Assembly: GCA_020059605.1 (NCBI GenBank)
Contig: JAGVBT010000011.1
Location: forward strand, 1 to 46,337
DNA from: Deltaproteobacteria bacterium
Lineage (GTDB): Bacteria > Desulfobacterota > BSN033 > UBA1163
Length of the DNA: 46,337 nucleotides
Direction: 5' to 3'
Position numbers and translations under genes: made by a program. Below the pieces are notes generated by a model. It searched no databases, was not told where the DNA came from, and worked only from the letters and a program-made list of their open reading frames with translations. Below are positions 15,085 to 23,402 of this stretch, one piece after another. Position 1 is the first letter of the stretch, and every line of letters begins with the position of its first letter.

Positions 15085-16599
15085 TCAGCTTTTCTCCCCT
15101 TCCTCGCGAAAGGCATCCTCCCGTTTCCGGCGGATGGCTGGGAGGGCAATGACGATTAACATAGCCAGGGCCATGAGCAGGAAGGCGAGAGACAAAGGAC
15201 GGGTGAAAAAGATAGAAGGGTCACCTCTCGAGAGCAGCATTCCCCGTCGCAAGTTCTCTTCCATCATTGGTCCTAAAACAAATCCCAGGATCAAAGGTGC
15301 CGGCTCACATTCAAGTTTTGCGAAAGTGTAACCCAGAAGCCCGAAGAGCGCTGTTAACCCGATGTCAAAAGTATTATTGTTAACGCTGTAGATGCCAATA
15401 CAGCAAAAAAGCAGAATGGCAGGGTAGAGGAGACGGTAGGGAACAGAGAGGAGTTTCACCCATATTCCGATCAATGGCAAATTCAAAATCACCAACATGA
15501 GGTTTCCCACCCACATGGAAACAATCACGCCCCAGAAGAGTGAGGGGTTGCTGCTGATGACACGGGGTCCTGGTTGAATGCCATGGATGATCATGGCGCC
15601 GGCCATCATTGCTAAGATGACATTGGACGGTATGCCGAGCGTGAGCAGAGGTACGAAGCAGGTTTGTGAAGCCGCGTTATTTGCCGACTCCGGAGAGGCA
15701 ACACCGCGAATGTTGCCTTTGCCGAAGCTCTGAGGATCCCGGGAGATCTTCTTTTCCAGCATGTAGGAAATAAACGAAGCCAGGATGACACCTCCGCCTG
15801 GCAGAATTCCCAACAGGGATCCGGTGAGAGTTCCACGAACCACAGCAGGTGCAGCCGCCTTGATCTCCTTTTTGGACATCCAAAACCCCATTATTTTACT
15901 TTTGAGAACCTCACGCTTTTCCCTTCGTTCAAGGCTCTTGATGATTTCGGATATTCCAAAAAGGCCCATGGCAAGAGGGACAAATCCAAGCCCGTCTGCC
16001 AGCTCGGGGATGCCGAAAGAGAAGCGCTGTGTGCCGCTTGTAATATCCGTCCCAACCATCCCAAGAATCAGGCCAAGCACGACCATTCCCACGGCTTTAA
16101 TCACTGACCCCGATGCAAACACAATAGAACCGATCAATCCAAAGACCATCAACGAGAAGTACTCCGCCGGTCCGAATTTGAAAGCAAGTTCCGACAAAGG
16201 GATGGCTAAAACGGCAAGGAGGAGTGTGGCGAAGCAACCCGCAAAAAAAGAGCCGAGCGCCGCGATCGTGAGGGCCGCGCCGGCTCGCCCCTGGAGGGCC
16301 ATCTGATAGCCATCCATGCAGGTCACGACCGAAGAGGCCTCTCCTGGTACATTCACTAAAATGGATGTAGTGGACCCACCATATTGAGCCCCGTAGTAGA
16401 TCCCAGCGAGCATAATCAAAGCTGTCACAGGAGGTAAAGCAAAGGTTGCAGGAAGCAGGATGGCGATGGTCTGGACAGGCCCAATCCCCGGCAGCACGCC
16501 AATGAGCGTTCCAATTAACACTCCAAGGAAACAGTAAAAGAGATTCAATGGAGAAATCGCTGTTTGAAAACCAAGGGCCAAGTTGGAAACAAGTTCCAT
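15085..16599 (-). CDS. tctA: Tripartite tricarboxylate transporter, large permease TctA
   Basis: The 504-residue large membrane subunit has about 12 hydrophobic segments. Family signatures are GVLPGIGPVQTIAILLP near the N-terminus, YYGAQYGGSTTSILVNVPGE (the substrate-gate region), and GILPGGGVILASFISY in the second half. With TctB and TctC it imports a carboxylate using an ion gradient. It lies 21 bases after tctB. Citrate is the classic substrate, but relatives take many organic acids, so specificity is open. Confidence 0.93.
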   Translation of the reverse strand: MELVSNLALGFQTAISPLNLFYCFLGVLIGTLIGVLPGIGPVQTIAILLPATFALPPVTALIMLAGIYYGAQYGGSTTSILVNVPGEASSVVTCMDGYQMALQGRAGAALTIAALGSFFAGCFATLLLAVLAIPLSELAFKFGPAEYFSLMVFGLIGSIVFASGSVIKAVGMVVLGLILGMVGTDITSGTQRFSFGIPELADGLGFVPLAMGLFGISEIIKSLERREKREVLKSKIMGFWMSKKEIKAAAPAVVRGTLTGSLLGILPGGGVILASFISYMLEKKISRDPQSFGKGNIRGVASPESANNAASQTCFVPLLTLGIPSNVILAMMAGAMIIHGIQPGPRVISSNPSLFWGVIVSMWVGNLMLVILNLPLIGIWVKLLSVPYRLLYPAILLFCCIGIYSVNNNTFDIGLTALFGLLGYTFAKLECEPAPLILGFVLGPMMEENLRRGMLLSRGDPSIFFTRPLSLAFLLMALAMLIVIALPAIRRKREDAFREEGEKS

Positions 16600-16620
16600 G
16601 TTTTCTCTTACCGTATGAGC

Positions 16621-17088
16621 TCAAATTCGTCCGACCAGAAGGGATGGTAACAAGGGTATCTGGAATTTGAGGAAGTAGACAAAGACGATCAGAACGATGG
16701 CGAGCAATACAAAGGCATTCAGGATGGCTTCCTTCTTTTTGAATTCGTCACTCGCCATGCTTGATACAATGATGAGAATCACTGTAGAAAAGACGAGGCC
16801 AAACGGCCGAAGGAGCAGCCCGAAAAGGACAACGGAGGAAAGCACGAGAACCACCGGTTTTACTCGAAAGGATCGTGCCTTCCTCGTCCCCTCTCCCCTG
16901 GAGAGGCTCCCCAGTGAAACCACGAGGCCTAACACTGTGAGCACCCCGCCAAGGGCAAAAGGAAAATATCCAGGTCCCATCTTTGCAGATGTTCCAATCT
17001 GGTAACCTGCAGAAAAAACCGCGGATGCAATACCAAAAAATATGAATATCAGACCGGCCTTGAAATCCTTCGTTCTTCTGATGTGCAT
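16621..17088 (-). CDS. tctB: Tripartite tricarboxylate transporter, small permease TctB
   Basis: A 155-residue membrane subunit with four hydrophobic segments, including GLIFIFFGIASAVFSAGYQI and the conserved KMGPGYFPFALGGVLTVLG. Start ATG 17088 (MHIRRTKDFKAG) is chosen because the longer frame would run into tctC. TctB is poorly conserved in sequence but its place between tctC and tctA is diagnostic. Confidence 0.88.
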   Translation of the reverse strand: MHIRRTKDFKAGLIFIFFGIASAVFSAGYQIGTSAKMGPGYFPFALGGVLTVLGLVVSLGSLSRGEGTRKARSFRVKPVVLVLSSVVLFGLLLRPFGLVFSTVILIIVSSMASDEFKKKEAILNAFVLLAIVLIVFVYFLKFQIPLLPSLLVGRI

Positions 17089-17116
17089 CAAAGTCCTTAT
17101 GCTTTGTGTGATGAGA

Positions 17117-18091
17117 TCAATCCGCCTTGAATCCTGAGGCCTTGATGATGGGTCCCCATTTTTCACGATCATGCTTGAGGATATTACCAAACTCCTCTGC
17201 GGTCGTGCCGGTCACATCAGATCCCATCTGCTGGATCTTCTGTGTTACATCAGGCATTTTGATGGCTTTGACAACCGCCTGATTCAGTTTGTCAATGACC
17301 GGTTTGGGTGTCTTGGACGGAACCACAATACCATTCCAACCCACACCCTCAATGTCCTTATATCCTAATTCTTTAAAAGTTGGGATGTCAGGGTGCTTAC
17401 GGGAGGCGCCTGCTGTGGCCAGGATTCGTATTTTATCCGGATGATGTTGGATATGGGTATCGAATACATCCACTGCCATGGGAATCTGCGCCCCGATCAG
17501 TGCGGTGACAAGGGGGGCGGAGCCACTGTATGGAGCATGGACCATCTCGACCCCTGCATACTTGCTGATCATCAGACCGAAGAAATGAGGAAGGCTACCG
17601 GCTGCAGGAGAGCCGTAGTTGGCCTGCTTCGGATTTTTCTTCATCCACTCCATCAGGCCTTTTACATCCTTGATAGAAGAAGACCCTGGAACAGAGAGAA
17701 CGAACTCATAGGTATTGATTTGGGATAAGGGATTAAAATCCTTGTCGGGGTCGTAAGAAAGCTTAGAATAGACCATAGGACTCACGACAAAAAGAGCAGG
17801 ATTTACAAAAAGCATTGAACTCCCATCTGCCGGCTGACCCTTGGCATATTCGGTGCCGATCCTGCCCCCGGCGCCTGGTTTGTTCTCCACAATAACCGTC
17901 TGGCTCAGGGAATCCTTCAACTTGTCTGCGATCAGACGGGCCAACACATCGGAGCCGCCACCGGCTGGATAGGGCACGATAATCTTGATGGGCCCCTTAA
18001 TCTCCTGGGCGGATCCCAAAGAGACGCTTAAAAAAACAACCACTGCTGCAATCACAACCATCCCAACCCACTTTGAAATAATAGACCGCAT
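17117..18091 (-). CDS. tctC: TTT-family solute-binding protein TctC (Bug type)
   Basis: A 324-residue periplasmic binding protein with a signal peptide (residues 1-28, ending AQE). The Bug-family signature IKIIVPYPAGGGSDVLARLIA follows, then VVENKPGAGGRIG and a C-terminal EFGNILKHDREKWGPIIK. It captures the carboxylate and delivers it to TctA/TctB. AGGAGGTG before the ATG is a near-perfect ribosome binding site. It is the first gene of the operon; the operator candidate lies 19-48 bases upstream. Confidence 0.93.
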   Translation of the reverse strand: MRSIISKWVGMVVIAAVVVFLSVSLGSAQEIKGPIKIIVPYPAGGGSDVLARLIADKLKDSLSQTVIVENKPGAGGRIGTEYAKGQPADGSSMLFVNPALFVVSPMVYSKLSYDPDKDFNPLSQINTYEFVLSVPGSSSIKDVKGLMEWMKKNPKQANYGSPAAGSLPHFFGLMISKYAGVEMVHAPYSGSAPLVTALIGAQIPMAVDVFDTHIQHHPDKIRILATAGASRKHPDIPTFKELGYKDIEGVGWNGIVVPSKTPKPVIDKLNQAVVKAIKMPDVTQKIQQMGSDVTGTTAEEFGNILKHDREKWGPIIKASGFKAD

Positions 18092-18109
18092 AATCGCACC
18101 TCCTGCTGG

Positions 18110-18139
18110 TTTCTATGTTTCTATAGTTATACATAGAAA
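18110..18139. promoter_or_regulatory. Candidate GntR operator upstream of tctC
   Basis: A 9-bp perfect inverted repeat, TTTCTATGT (18110-18118) and ACATAGAAA (18131-18139), has a 12-base spacer whose sequence also contains CTATAG. It sits just upstream of the tctC ribosome binding site, where binding would block the promoter. The HutC-type regulator of the same operon is the likely ligand-controlled partner (inference). Confidence 0.55.
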
Positions 18140-18213
18140 TAAATAAATGTCAAGAAATTTGATCGCAACTCAGAGGTTTTGCAAAAACTGCCGAGCATTT
18201 TTCCAAGATCCGT

Positions 18214-19347
18214 TTATATCTTTCCTTCGGTGAGGAATTTTTTAAGGTTATTCACATCCAACCCCTTTATCCCCAACTTTTCGACGGTCCTTCCGGTCTC
18301 CCAATAATTTTCTCCATTAATCGTGGAGCATAGTTCTATAACGGAATCGTGGATAGGGGTTGGAATGTAAAGCATATCTCCTAAACTTGAAACAAGAACC
18401 ATTCCATGAGGGACATCTTCTGTAATGAATCGGTCCCTCATATTCTCCGGTCCTTTCATGTTCATCCCGGCCTGGATGCTATCCTTTCCGAAAGCACTAT
18501 CCATGCTTGTGTTGAGGATCTTCCTGTTGCATTCCTCAACGGTATTCCCCAAAGGATATCCTCTCGGGTCCAGGTTGTTCCAATGATAAAGCTTCCATCC
18601 CATGGCATCACAGATGGCAATCTTCTCCCTTGTTAAAGCTTCAAAAACTCTGGCCACAGAAGGAGTCATTCCTTCCACATAGAGGTAAAAATCCCCTTTG
18701 GAGTATTCAATCCGGGTGGCGCTGAGGAGGGTTGCGACGGGGTGAACGATGGGGTTAGGGTTATTGATTGCCGCCTCCAGAACATCTTTGGCCGGCCGGA
18801 TGGTTTTATAAAGGGTTTTTAGCTGAGAGATCACCCCGTCTGTCCTTGATGCAGGAAAGACCCCCGTGGGCAGGAGGACAGCTTCGGTGAAGACCCTTAC
18901 TTTTCCTGGCTCCATCATTCTTGCACCATAGGGGAGAGTCACCCCTTCGCAAAGAGTAATCTCTTTTCTTATTCCTTTCTCCTGTAAAAACCGGTGAATC
19001 TCAAGGGTCCCCCCTGACCCCGGGAAAAGAGCAATGATCTGCCCGTCCTCCAGATAAGGAGCTATGGCCATCGCTACGGGTCTTTGTCCAAAAGCAGGCA
19101 TGATTACCAAAATGATAGAAACGCCTTTGATCGCTTCTGAAATATCTGTCGTGGCCAGATGGAGTTTGGCTACTCCGGTAGGACTCACACCTTCTTTCAC
19201 GATTTCTCTGGTTTCCAGGACTTTTTGAAGGTTTGATTTGAACTGAGGAAACTCGAACATGTTCACTTCATATCCTGCAAAGGTGAGATCAGCGGCAACC
19301 GCATGGGCTCCATTTCCACCACCGAGAACAGCAATCGTCGGTTTCAT
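18214..19347 (-). CDS. NAD(P)-dependent opine (octopine/nopaline-type) dehydrogenase
   Basis: A 377-residue cytoplasmic oxidoreductase. The N-terminal Rossmann fold has the dinucleotide motif VLGGGNGAHAVAADLTFAGY, and the C-terminal octopine-dehydrogenase domain carries NNPNPIVHPVATLLSATRIE and EGMTPSVARVFEALTRE with the catalytic His region. Such enzymes couple or split an amino acid and a 2-oxoacid. Its ATG overlaps the stop of the deacylase remnant. Next to deacylases and importers the enzyme probably works in the catabolic direction, oxidising imported opine-like compounds. It lacks its own promoter signal. Confidence 0.88.
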   Translation of the reverse strand: MKPTIAVLGGGNGAHAVAADLTFAGYEVNMFEFPQFKSNLQKVLETREIVKEGVSPTGVAKLHLATTDISEAIKGVSIILVIMPAFGQRPVAMAIAPYLEDGQIIALFPGSGGTLEIHRFLQEKGIRKEITLCEGVTLPYGARMMEPGKVRVFTEAVLLPTGVFPASRTDGVISQLKTLYKTIRPAKDVLEAAINNPNPIVHPVATLLSATRIEYSKGDFYLYVEGMTPSVARVFEALTREKIAICDAMGWKLYHWNNLDPRGYPLGNTVEECNRKILNTSMDSAFGKDSIQAGMNMKGPENMRDRFITEDVPHGMVLVSSLGDMLYIPTPIHDSVIELCSTINGENYWETGRTVEKLGIKGLDVNNLKKFLTEGKI

Positions 19348-20012
19348 TTTTCCAATCCTTTCCTTATGACCTGCCCCTTTTGTGAATCCAGAAGCCTTGT
19401 CCTCTCAACAACGATGGATCCACCAATCAATACATACTCAATCCCTTCAGGCTTCTCATGAGGGTTGAGATAGGTCGATTTTTCTCGGATAGTGAGGGAT
19501 TGAAAATGATGAGATCGGCTATCTTTCCCTCTTCGATGATCCCTCTACCTTTAAGACCCAGTTTTTGTGCGGGCAGGCCTGTCATCTTTCTAATGGCTTC
19601 CTCAAGGGATAAAATTTTTTCTTCTCTCACATATTTTCCTAAAATTCTTGGATAAGTCCCATAGGCGCGAGGATGGGGTTTCCCCGAAATTGGAATCCCG
19701 TCTGTTCCGATCATGACCAAGGGATGCTTCATTACTGTCCTTACATCATCTTCAGACATGGCATGGACGACTATGATCACCTCTCCTTTTTCTTCCACGA
19801 GGAGATCAAAAACGGTTTCGGCCGGGTCTTGTCTTTTTTCATCGGCTATTTCTCTAATCGATTTCCCTTCAAGCTCTTTCTGCCTTTTACAGAAAGCCAA
19901 AACGATCCCTTCCCATCCCGCAAAGTCGACGAAGTTCTCCCAACCCTTTATTCCTTGGTCAAACTCTTTCTGAATTCTTGCCCGCACAGCGTGGTGACGT
20001 TGATCAGCGAGA
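19344..20012 (-). pseudogene. N-acyl-D-amino-acid deacylase, 3' remnant (truncated and frameshifted)
   Basis: Only the last third of a D-aminoacylase is left. It matches the intact paralogue at 24801-26396 through VMIGTDGIPISGKPHPRAYG, TYPRILGKYVREEKILSLEEA and GKIADLIIFNP. The N-terminal 330 or so residues with the metal-binding HxH are gone: coding similarity begins at about 20000, exactly where GC-rich sequence starts. A second lesion is a frameshift at the T5 run 19479-19483 (A5 on the coding strand); the expected tail (STYLNPHEKPEGIEYVLIGG) continues in another frame to a TGA overlapping the opine dehydrogenase ATG. The base composition is that of the lower-GC native flank. Confidence 0.85.
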
Positions 20013-20013
20013 A

Positions 20014-21732
20014 TCAGCGCCTCGCGAATTCATCCATGTCCCTCGCTACCCTCCCGTCCGGAAGCAGCACAGGGAGAACGACAGCCTCGCTGTGCAGCGC
20101 CCAAGGGAGGATAACGGCCGAGTGCCCCCCGCGGCCCCCGGCCACGACAATCTCCACGTCTCTGGGCGATCGGGTGACAGGCATGGGATGGCGTTGGGCG
20201 AAGCTGGCCGGCCGCACCGGGACCAGGCCTCGACCCCTCAACATGGGGACCTGGTGAAAGGCGTGGGTATGGATGTGTTCCCTGATCCTCTCCTTATCCC
20301 ACCCGTCCCGGTTGAGGAGCCAGGCGTGATCCCTGGTCATGACGAAGACCAGAGGCCCCGGCATAAAGGCGTTGTTGGAGCCCAGGGTAGTGGCGCAGTC
20401 CACGAGCCCGTCCAGGAGATCTCCCGCCGTCATACTGAGGAAGTCGATGATGTCGTGAGGGGGTTCGGCCTTGAGCACATACACGGTGGTTGTGCTCTCC
20501 TCATAACGTTCAGCGTTAATGGTCTGCCACGGCGTGATGGTTGGATCTTCGCCAAAGCAGTACGTCAGCTCTGCCTGGGATGAGATGCAGGCCAAATCCG
20601 AAAATCCCGGGACTGAACGGCAGGCATTGATGATGACCAGGTTCACCGCCCTTCCAATGGTCGCGTTGGCCGGAAAACCGGGACCGAGACACCCGGCCTG
20701 TCCGTGAAGGCCGATCTCCCGGGCCAGAGGGCCGGAGACCAGCACCAGGTTCCCACCCGGGTGAGAGGTGGTCACCGATTGGAGGAAGTTGTATCGCTTG
20801 TCGGCCATAGCCGCGAAGGCGGCCACGAGGATGGGCATGGCCTTGGGCTTGCACCCGGCCATAACCGCGGCCACGGCGACGTCGCGAACGGTGATGTCTC
20901 TCCCGCTGGGCCCAATCTCCTCGGCCAAGATTTTGTCCAGAGCCCAGGGGCAGTAGGCCGTCATTCTTTCCAGGCGGGTCATCGTGGGGGGGACGACGGG
21001 AAACCCATCCCCCAAGTGAAGTTCGTTGAACAGATCCGTGATCTCCTCAATGCCCGCTGCCGGCTGTAGGAGATCCGTTGGGTCCAGCGTGATCCCGTGC
21101 ACCTCCTTGAGGAACCCATCCTCAGCGGGGGGCGCGGCATCCAGATCGAAACCCACGGCCGCCCTCTCCCCAATCCGATCGGGGGGCAGTGTCAGGGCCT
21201 CCAGAATGCCACCTATCTGCTGATCCACGGTGTTGCGGATCTCCTCTACACTGCTCCCCTGGTACATGTCGATGGAGGAGGTGCAAAGCCGTCCGGCGCG
21301 GTAAAAGGCCACGGCCTTCACCAGTTCCGTTCCTGGAGGGGCCGTGATGTACAGGGTGGGGACTCCTGACTCTTCCAAGGCGATCGCCAGGATAGCCGTG
21401 GCCGGGCTCGTCCCCATGTCGCCCAGGGCCAGAACGGCTGCCACGGGTCCATAGCTTGCCAGTTTCCCGGCAAGCCCTTTGAGGTCTTGGGTGTCCTTGC
21501 CCCGGACCGTCTCGCGGACGTCCACGAAGTTAGTGATCCCGTTCCCGACAAGGTTCTCCTTGATCCTTCTGAAGACTTCCATGTAATTGCAGAAGCCTAG
21601 CTTGGTGTTATCGTAGAAAAGCACGGGGCCCTTGCGGAGCGTCTCCAGGGAAGGGCGCGGGGCCAATTCGATCACATGCCTTTTCTGCGTTCCCCTGGGA
21701 TCCAGGACCGGTTCAAACTGGGTCTTCGTCAT
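20014..21732 (-). CDS. UGSC-family-like protein, Cys/Sec motif replaced
   Basis: A 572-residue protein of unknown function. Residues about 35-180 resemble the UGSC domain, whose members have Sec-Gly-Ser-Cys after a GD; here the site reads LALGDMGTSPATA, so both redox residues are lost. The larger C-terminal part has the associated conserved pattern ELHLGDGFPVVPPTMTRLE, VAVAAVMAGCKPKAMPI, HPGGNLVLVSGP and FPANATIGRAVNLVIINACR. It is co-directional with the TRAP genes (121 bases after dctQ) and so may act on the imported compound. AGAGGAG precedes the ATG. Confidence 0.65.
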   Translation of the reverse strand: MTKTQFEPVLDPRGTQKRHVIELAPRPSLETLRKGPVLFYDNTKLGFCNYMEVFRRIKENLVGNGITNFVDVRETVRGKDTQDLKGLAGKLASYGPVAAVLALGDMGTSPATAILAIALEESGVPTLYITAPPGTELVKAVAFYRAGRLCTSSIDMYQGSSVEEIRNTVDQQIGGILEALTLPPDRIGERAAVGFDLDAAPPAEDGFLKEVHGITLDPTDLLQPAAGIEEITDLFNELHLGDGFPVVPPTMTRLERMTAYCPWALDKILAEEIGPSGRDITVRDVAVAAVMAGCKPKAMPILVAAFAAMADKRYNFLQSVTTSHPGGNLVLVSGPLAREIGLHGQAGCLGPGFPANATIGRAVNLVIINACRSVPGFSDLACISSQAELTYCFGEDPTITPWQTINAERYEESTTTVYVLKAEPPHDIIDFLSMTAGDLLDGLVDCATTLGSNNAFMPGPLVFVMTRDHAWLLNRDGWDKERIREHIHTHAFHQVPMLRGRGLVPVRPASFAQRHPMPVTRSPRDVEIVVAGGRGGHSAVILPWALHSEAVVLPVLLPDGRVARDMDEFARR

Positions 21733-21853
21733 AAACTCCTCTCTTTTCGTACAGATTCAAGTGCCGGTGACAACCTCATGCGCCACTTTTGGCGTTTCGC
21801 CACGCGCTACAACTGAGCATCTCAGGGGGTCTGCGTGCTCTCAGACGAACACG

Positions 21854-22366
21854 TCACACTGACGTGTCCATGGCGTTCTCCGATTTCACCTTGCAGGGGC
21901 GGGGGTTCCCGCACATCCGCGCCAGTATGTGGAAGAAGATCACCGCTATTGCAAGGGGCACCGCCACCGTCACAAACGCCGTGGGAATCCCCAGGGCTTC
22001 GGTGGTTCGTTGCCAGGTCCTAAGGAGGAACTTGTCACTGTGGTAGAGGATGGGACCCAGAAAGGCCACAGTAGCCATCGTACGCAAGAGCTGGGCCGCA
22101 TAGATCCAGACGCGGCTCCCCTGTGTGGGAGGCGGCACCAAGCACGGATCTGAGCCCTCCTTGAACGCCACGGTGGCACCTAAGAGACCACCCCACACCA
22201 TGCAGTATCGGGCTAGTTCCTCGGTCCACACCGGGGCGTTGTGGAGAATGTACCTGGTCGCCACCTGGAAGATGACAAGAATCAGCAGTGCGGCGAAAAA
22301 GCCGGTGGCCGCCCACTGACAGCCCAAGTCGAGATAGTCGCTGCTGCGAGAGAAGATCCTCCTCAC
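21854..22366 (-). CDS. dctQ: TRAP transporter small permease (DctQ-like)
   Basis: A 170-residue membrane protein with four hydrophobic segments. The family signature is seen in RYILHNAPVWTEELARYCMVWGGLLGATVAF. It pairs with DctM and receives solute from DctP. The start is GTG 22366 behind AGGAGGAGG, 9 bases after the dctP stop. Confidence 0.9.
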   Translation of the reverse strand: MRRIFSRSSDYLDLGCQWAATGFFAALLILVIFQVATRYILHNAPVWTEELARYCMVWGGLLGATVAFKEGSDPCLVPPPTQGSRVWIYAAQLLRTMATVAFLGPILYHSDKFLLRTWQRTTEALGIPTAFVTVAVPLAIAVIFFHILARMCGNPRPCKVKSENAMDTSV

Positions 22367-22375
22367 ATCCTCCTC

Positions 22376-23359
22376 CTACCGATTCGCATCCGAGGCCTTG
22401 ACGAAGGCTTCAGCGACCTCACGACCCACGATCTTCTCGTATACCGTTCGGGCGAGTTTTGCAAACTGGGCTCTCTGCTCGGGCGTGTTCCGAGTCACTT
22501 TTATGCCTGCCTTCTCGAGATCATCGAGTCCGGTCTTGTCGACCTGTGTCTGCCACGCCCGGTTGGCCGCAGTGGCCTTTGCTGCAGCGTCGTCCACGAC
22601 TTTTCTCTTGTTGGCCGGGAGCTTTCGGTACCAATCCTCGGAGCAGATGGACACCCGGAGGGGTGCTGAATAGCGAAGATCCGAGTAGTACTTGAGAACT
22701 TCCGTGTGCTTGAAGAGCAAGGGCACGACCGCCGGGTTCAGGTACCCATCCGCGATCCCGGTCTGGAGTGCGTTGTAGATCTCGGCCCAGGGCACGATGA
22801 CCGTGCTTGCCCCCCAGGCCTGAATGTATTGGGCCTGGTTCTTGTCCATGGCGCGAATCCGAAGCCCCTTGAGGTTCTCCGGCGTGTTGATCGGCTTCTT
22901 TGTGTTGGCCAGCCCGCCGAAACCGCCCGCGGCCACCAGAGCCAGGACCCGCACGCCCTTCTTGGTGATCCCCTCGTTCAGCTTCATGAAGAGATCGGTC
23001 TTCTGCAGCATCCGATCCATGTGCTCTATGGAGTCGAACATGTACGGGAGATGAAACCCGAAGATGCTTGGCTCCAGCTGGGCCGCTTTGGCCAGGTCGG
23101 ACATGCTGACCTCCAGGAGACCCTGGGTCACCTGGTCCAGCTTCTCCTCCTCCGCGCCCAGCGCGTCCCGAGGGAACTCCTTCACGGCCATGCCGTTGGC
23201 CTTCATGTGGTTCCCAAAAGCCTTGGCCCAGACGTAGGTGCCGCTTTTCTCCAGATCAGGCGGCGAATCCAGGGCGATTTTGACCTCTGCGGCCGGGCAG
23301 ATCCCAGCCAGCGCCATCACACCACACAGGGCAAGACAGAGAACGAATATTCTTTTCAT
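22376..23359 (-). CDS. dctP: TRAP transporter solute-binding protein (DctP-like)
   Basis: A 327-residue periplasmic binding protein with a signal peptide (residues 1-23, ending PAA). Family elements are YVWAKAFGNHM, GAEEEKLDQVTQGLLEVSM, the Arg-containing GLRIRAMDKNQAQYIQAWG (the Arg that binds the substrate carboxylate) and EIYNALQTGIADGY. It captures an organic acid or N-acyl amino acid. GGAGGTG precedes the ATG. Gene order deacylase-dctM-dctP-dctQ is a normal TRAP arrangement with the order of subunits reversed. Confidence 0.92.
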   Translation of the reverse strand: MKRIFVLCLALCGVMALAGICPAAEVKIALDSPPDLEKSGTYVWAKAFGNHMKANGMAVKEFPRDALGAEEEKLDQVTQGLLEVSMSDLAKAAQLEPSIFGFHLPYMFDSIEHMDRMLQKTDLFMKLNEGITKKGVRVLALVAAGGFGGLANTKKPINTPENLKGLRIRAMDKNQAQYIQAWGASTVIVPWAEIYNALQTGIADGYLNPAVVPLLFKHTEVLKYYSDLRYSAPLRVSICSEDWYRKLPANKRKVVDDAAAKATAANRAWQTQVDKTGLDDLEKAGIKVTRNTPEQRAQFAKLARTVYEKIVGREVAEAFVKASDANR

Positions 23360-23402
23360 AACAACTCACCTCCGCAAGTTTTTCCCCTCCCAAGAGGGGT
23401 CT

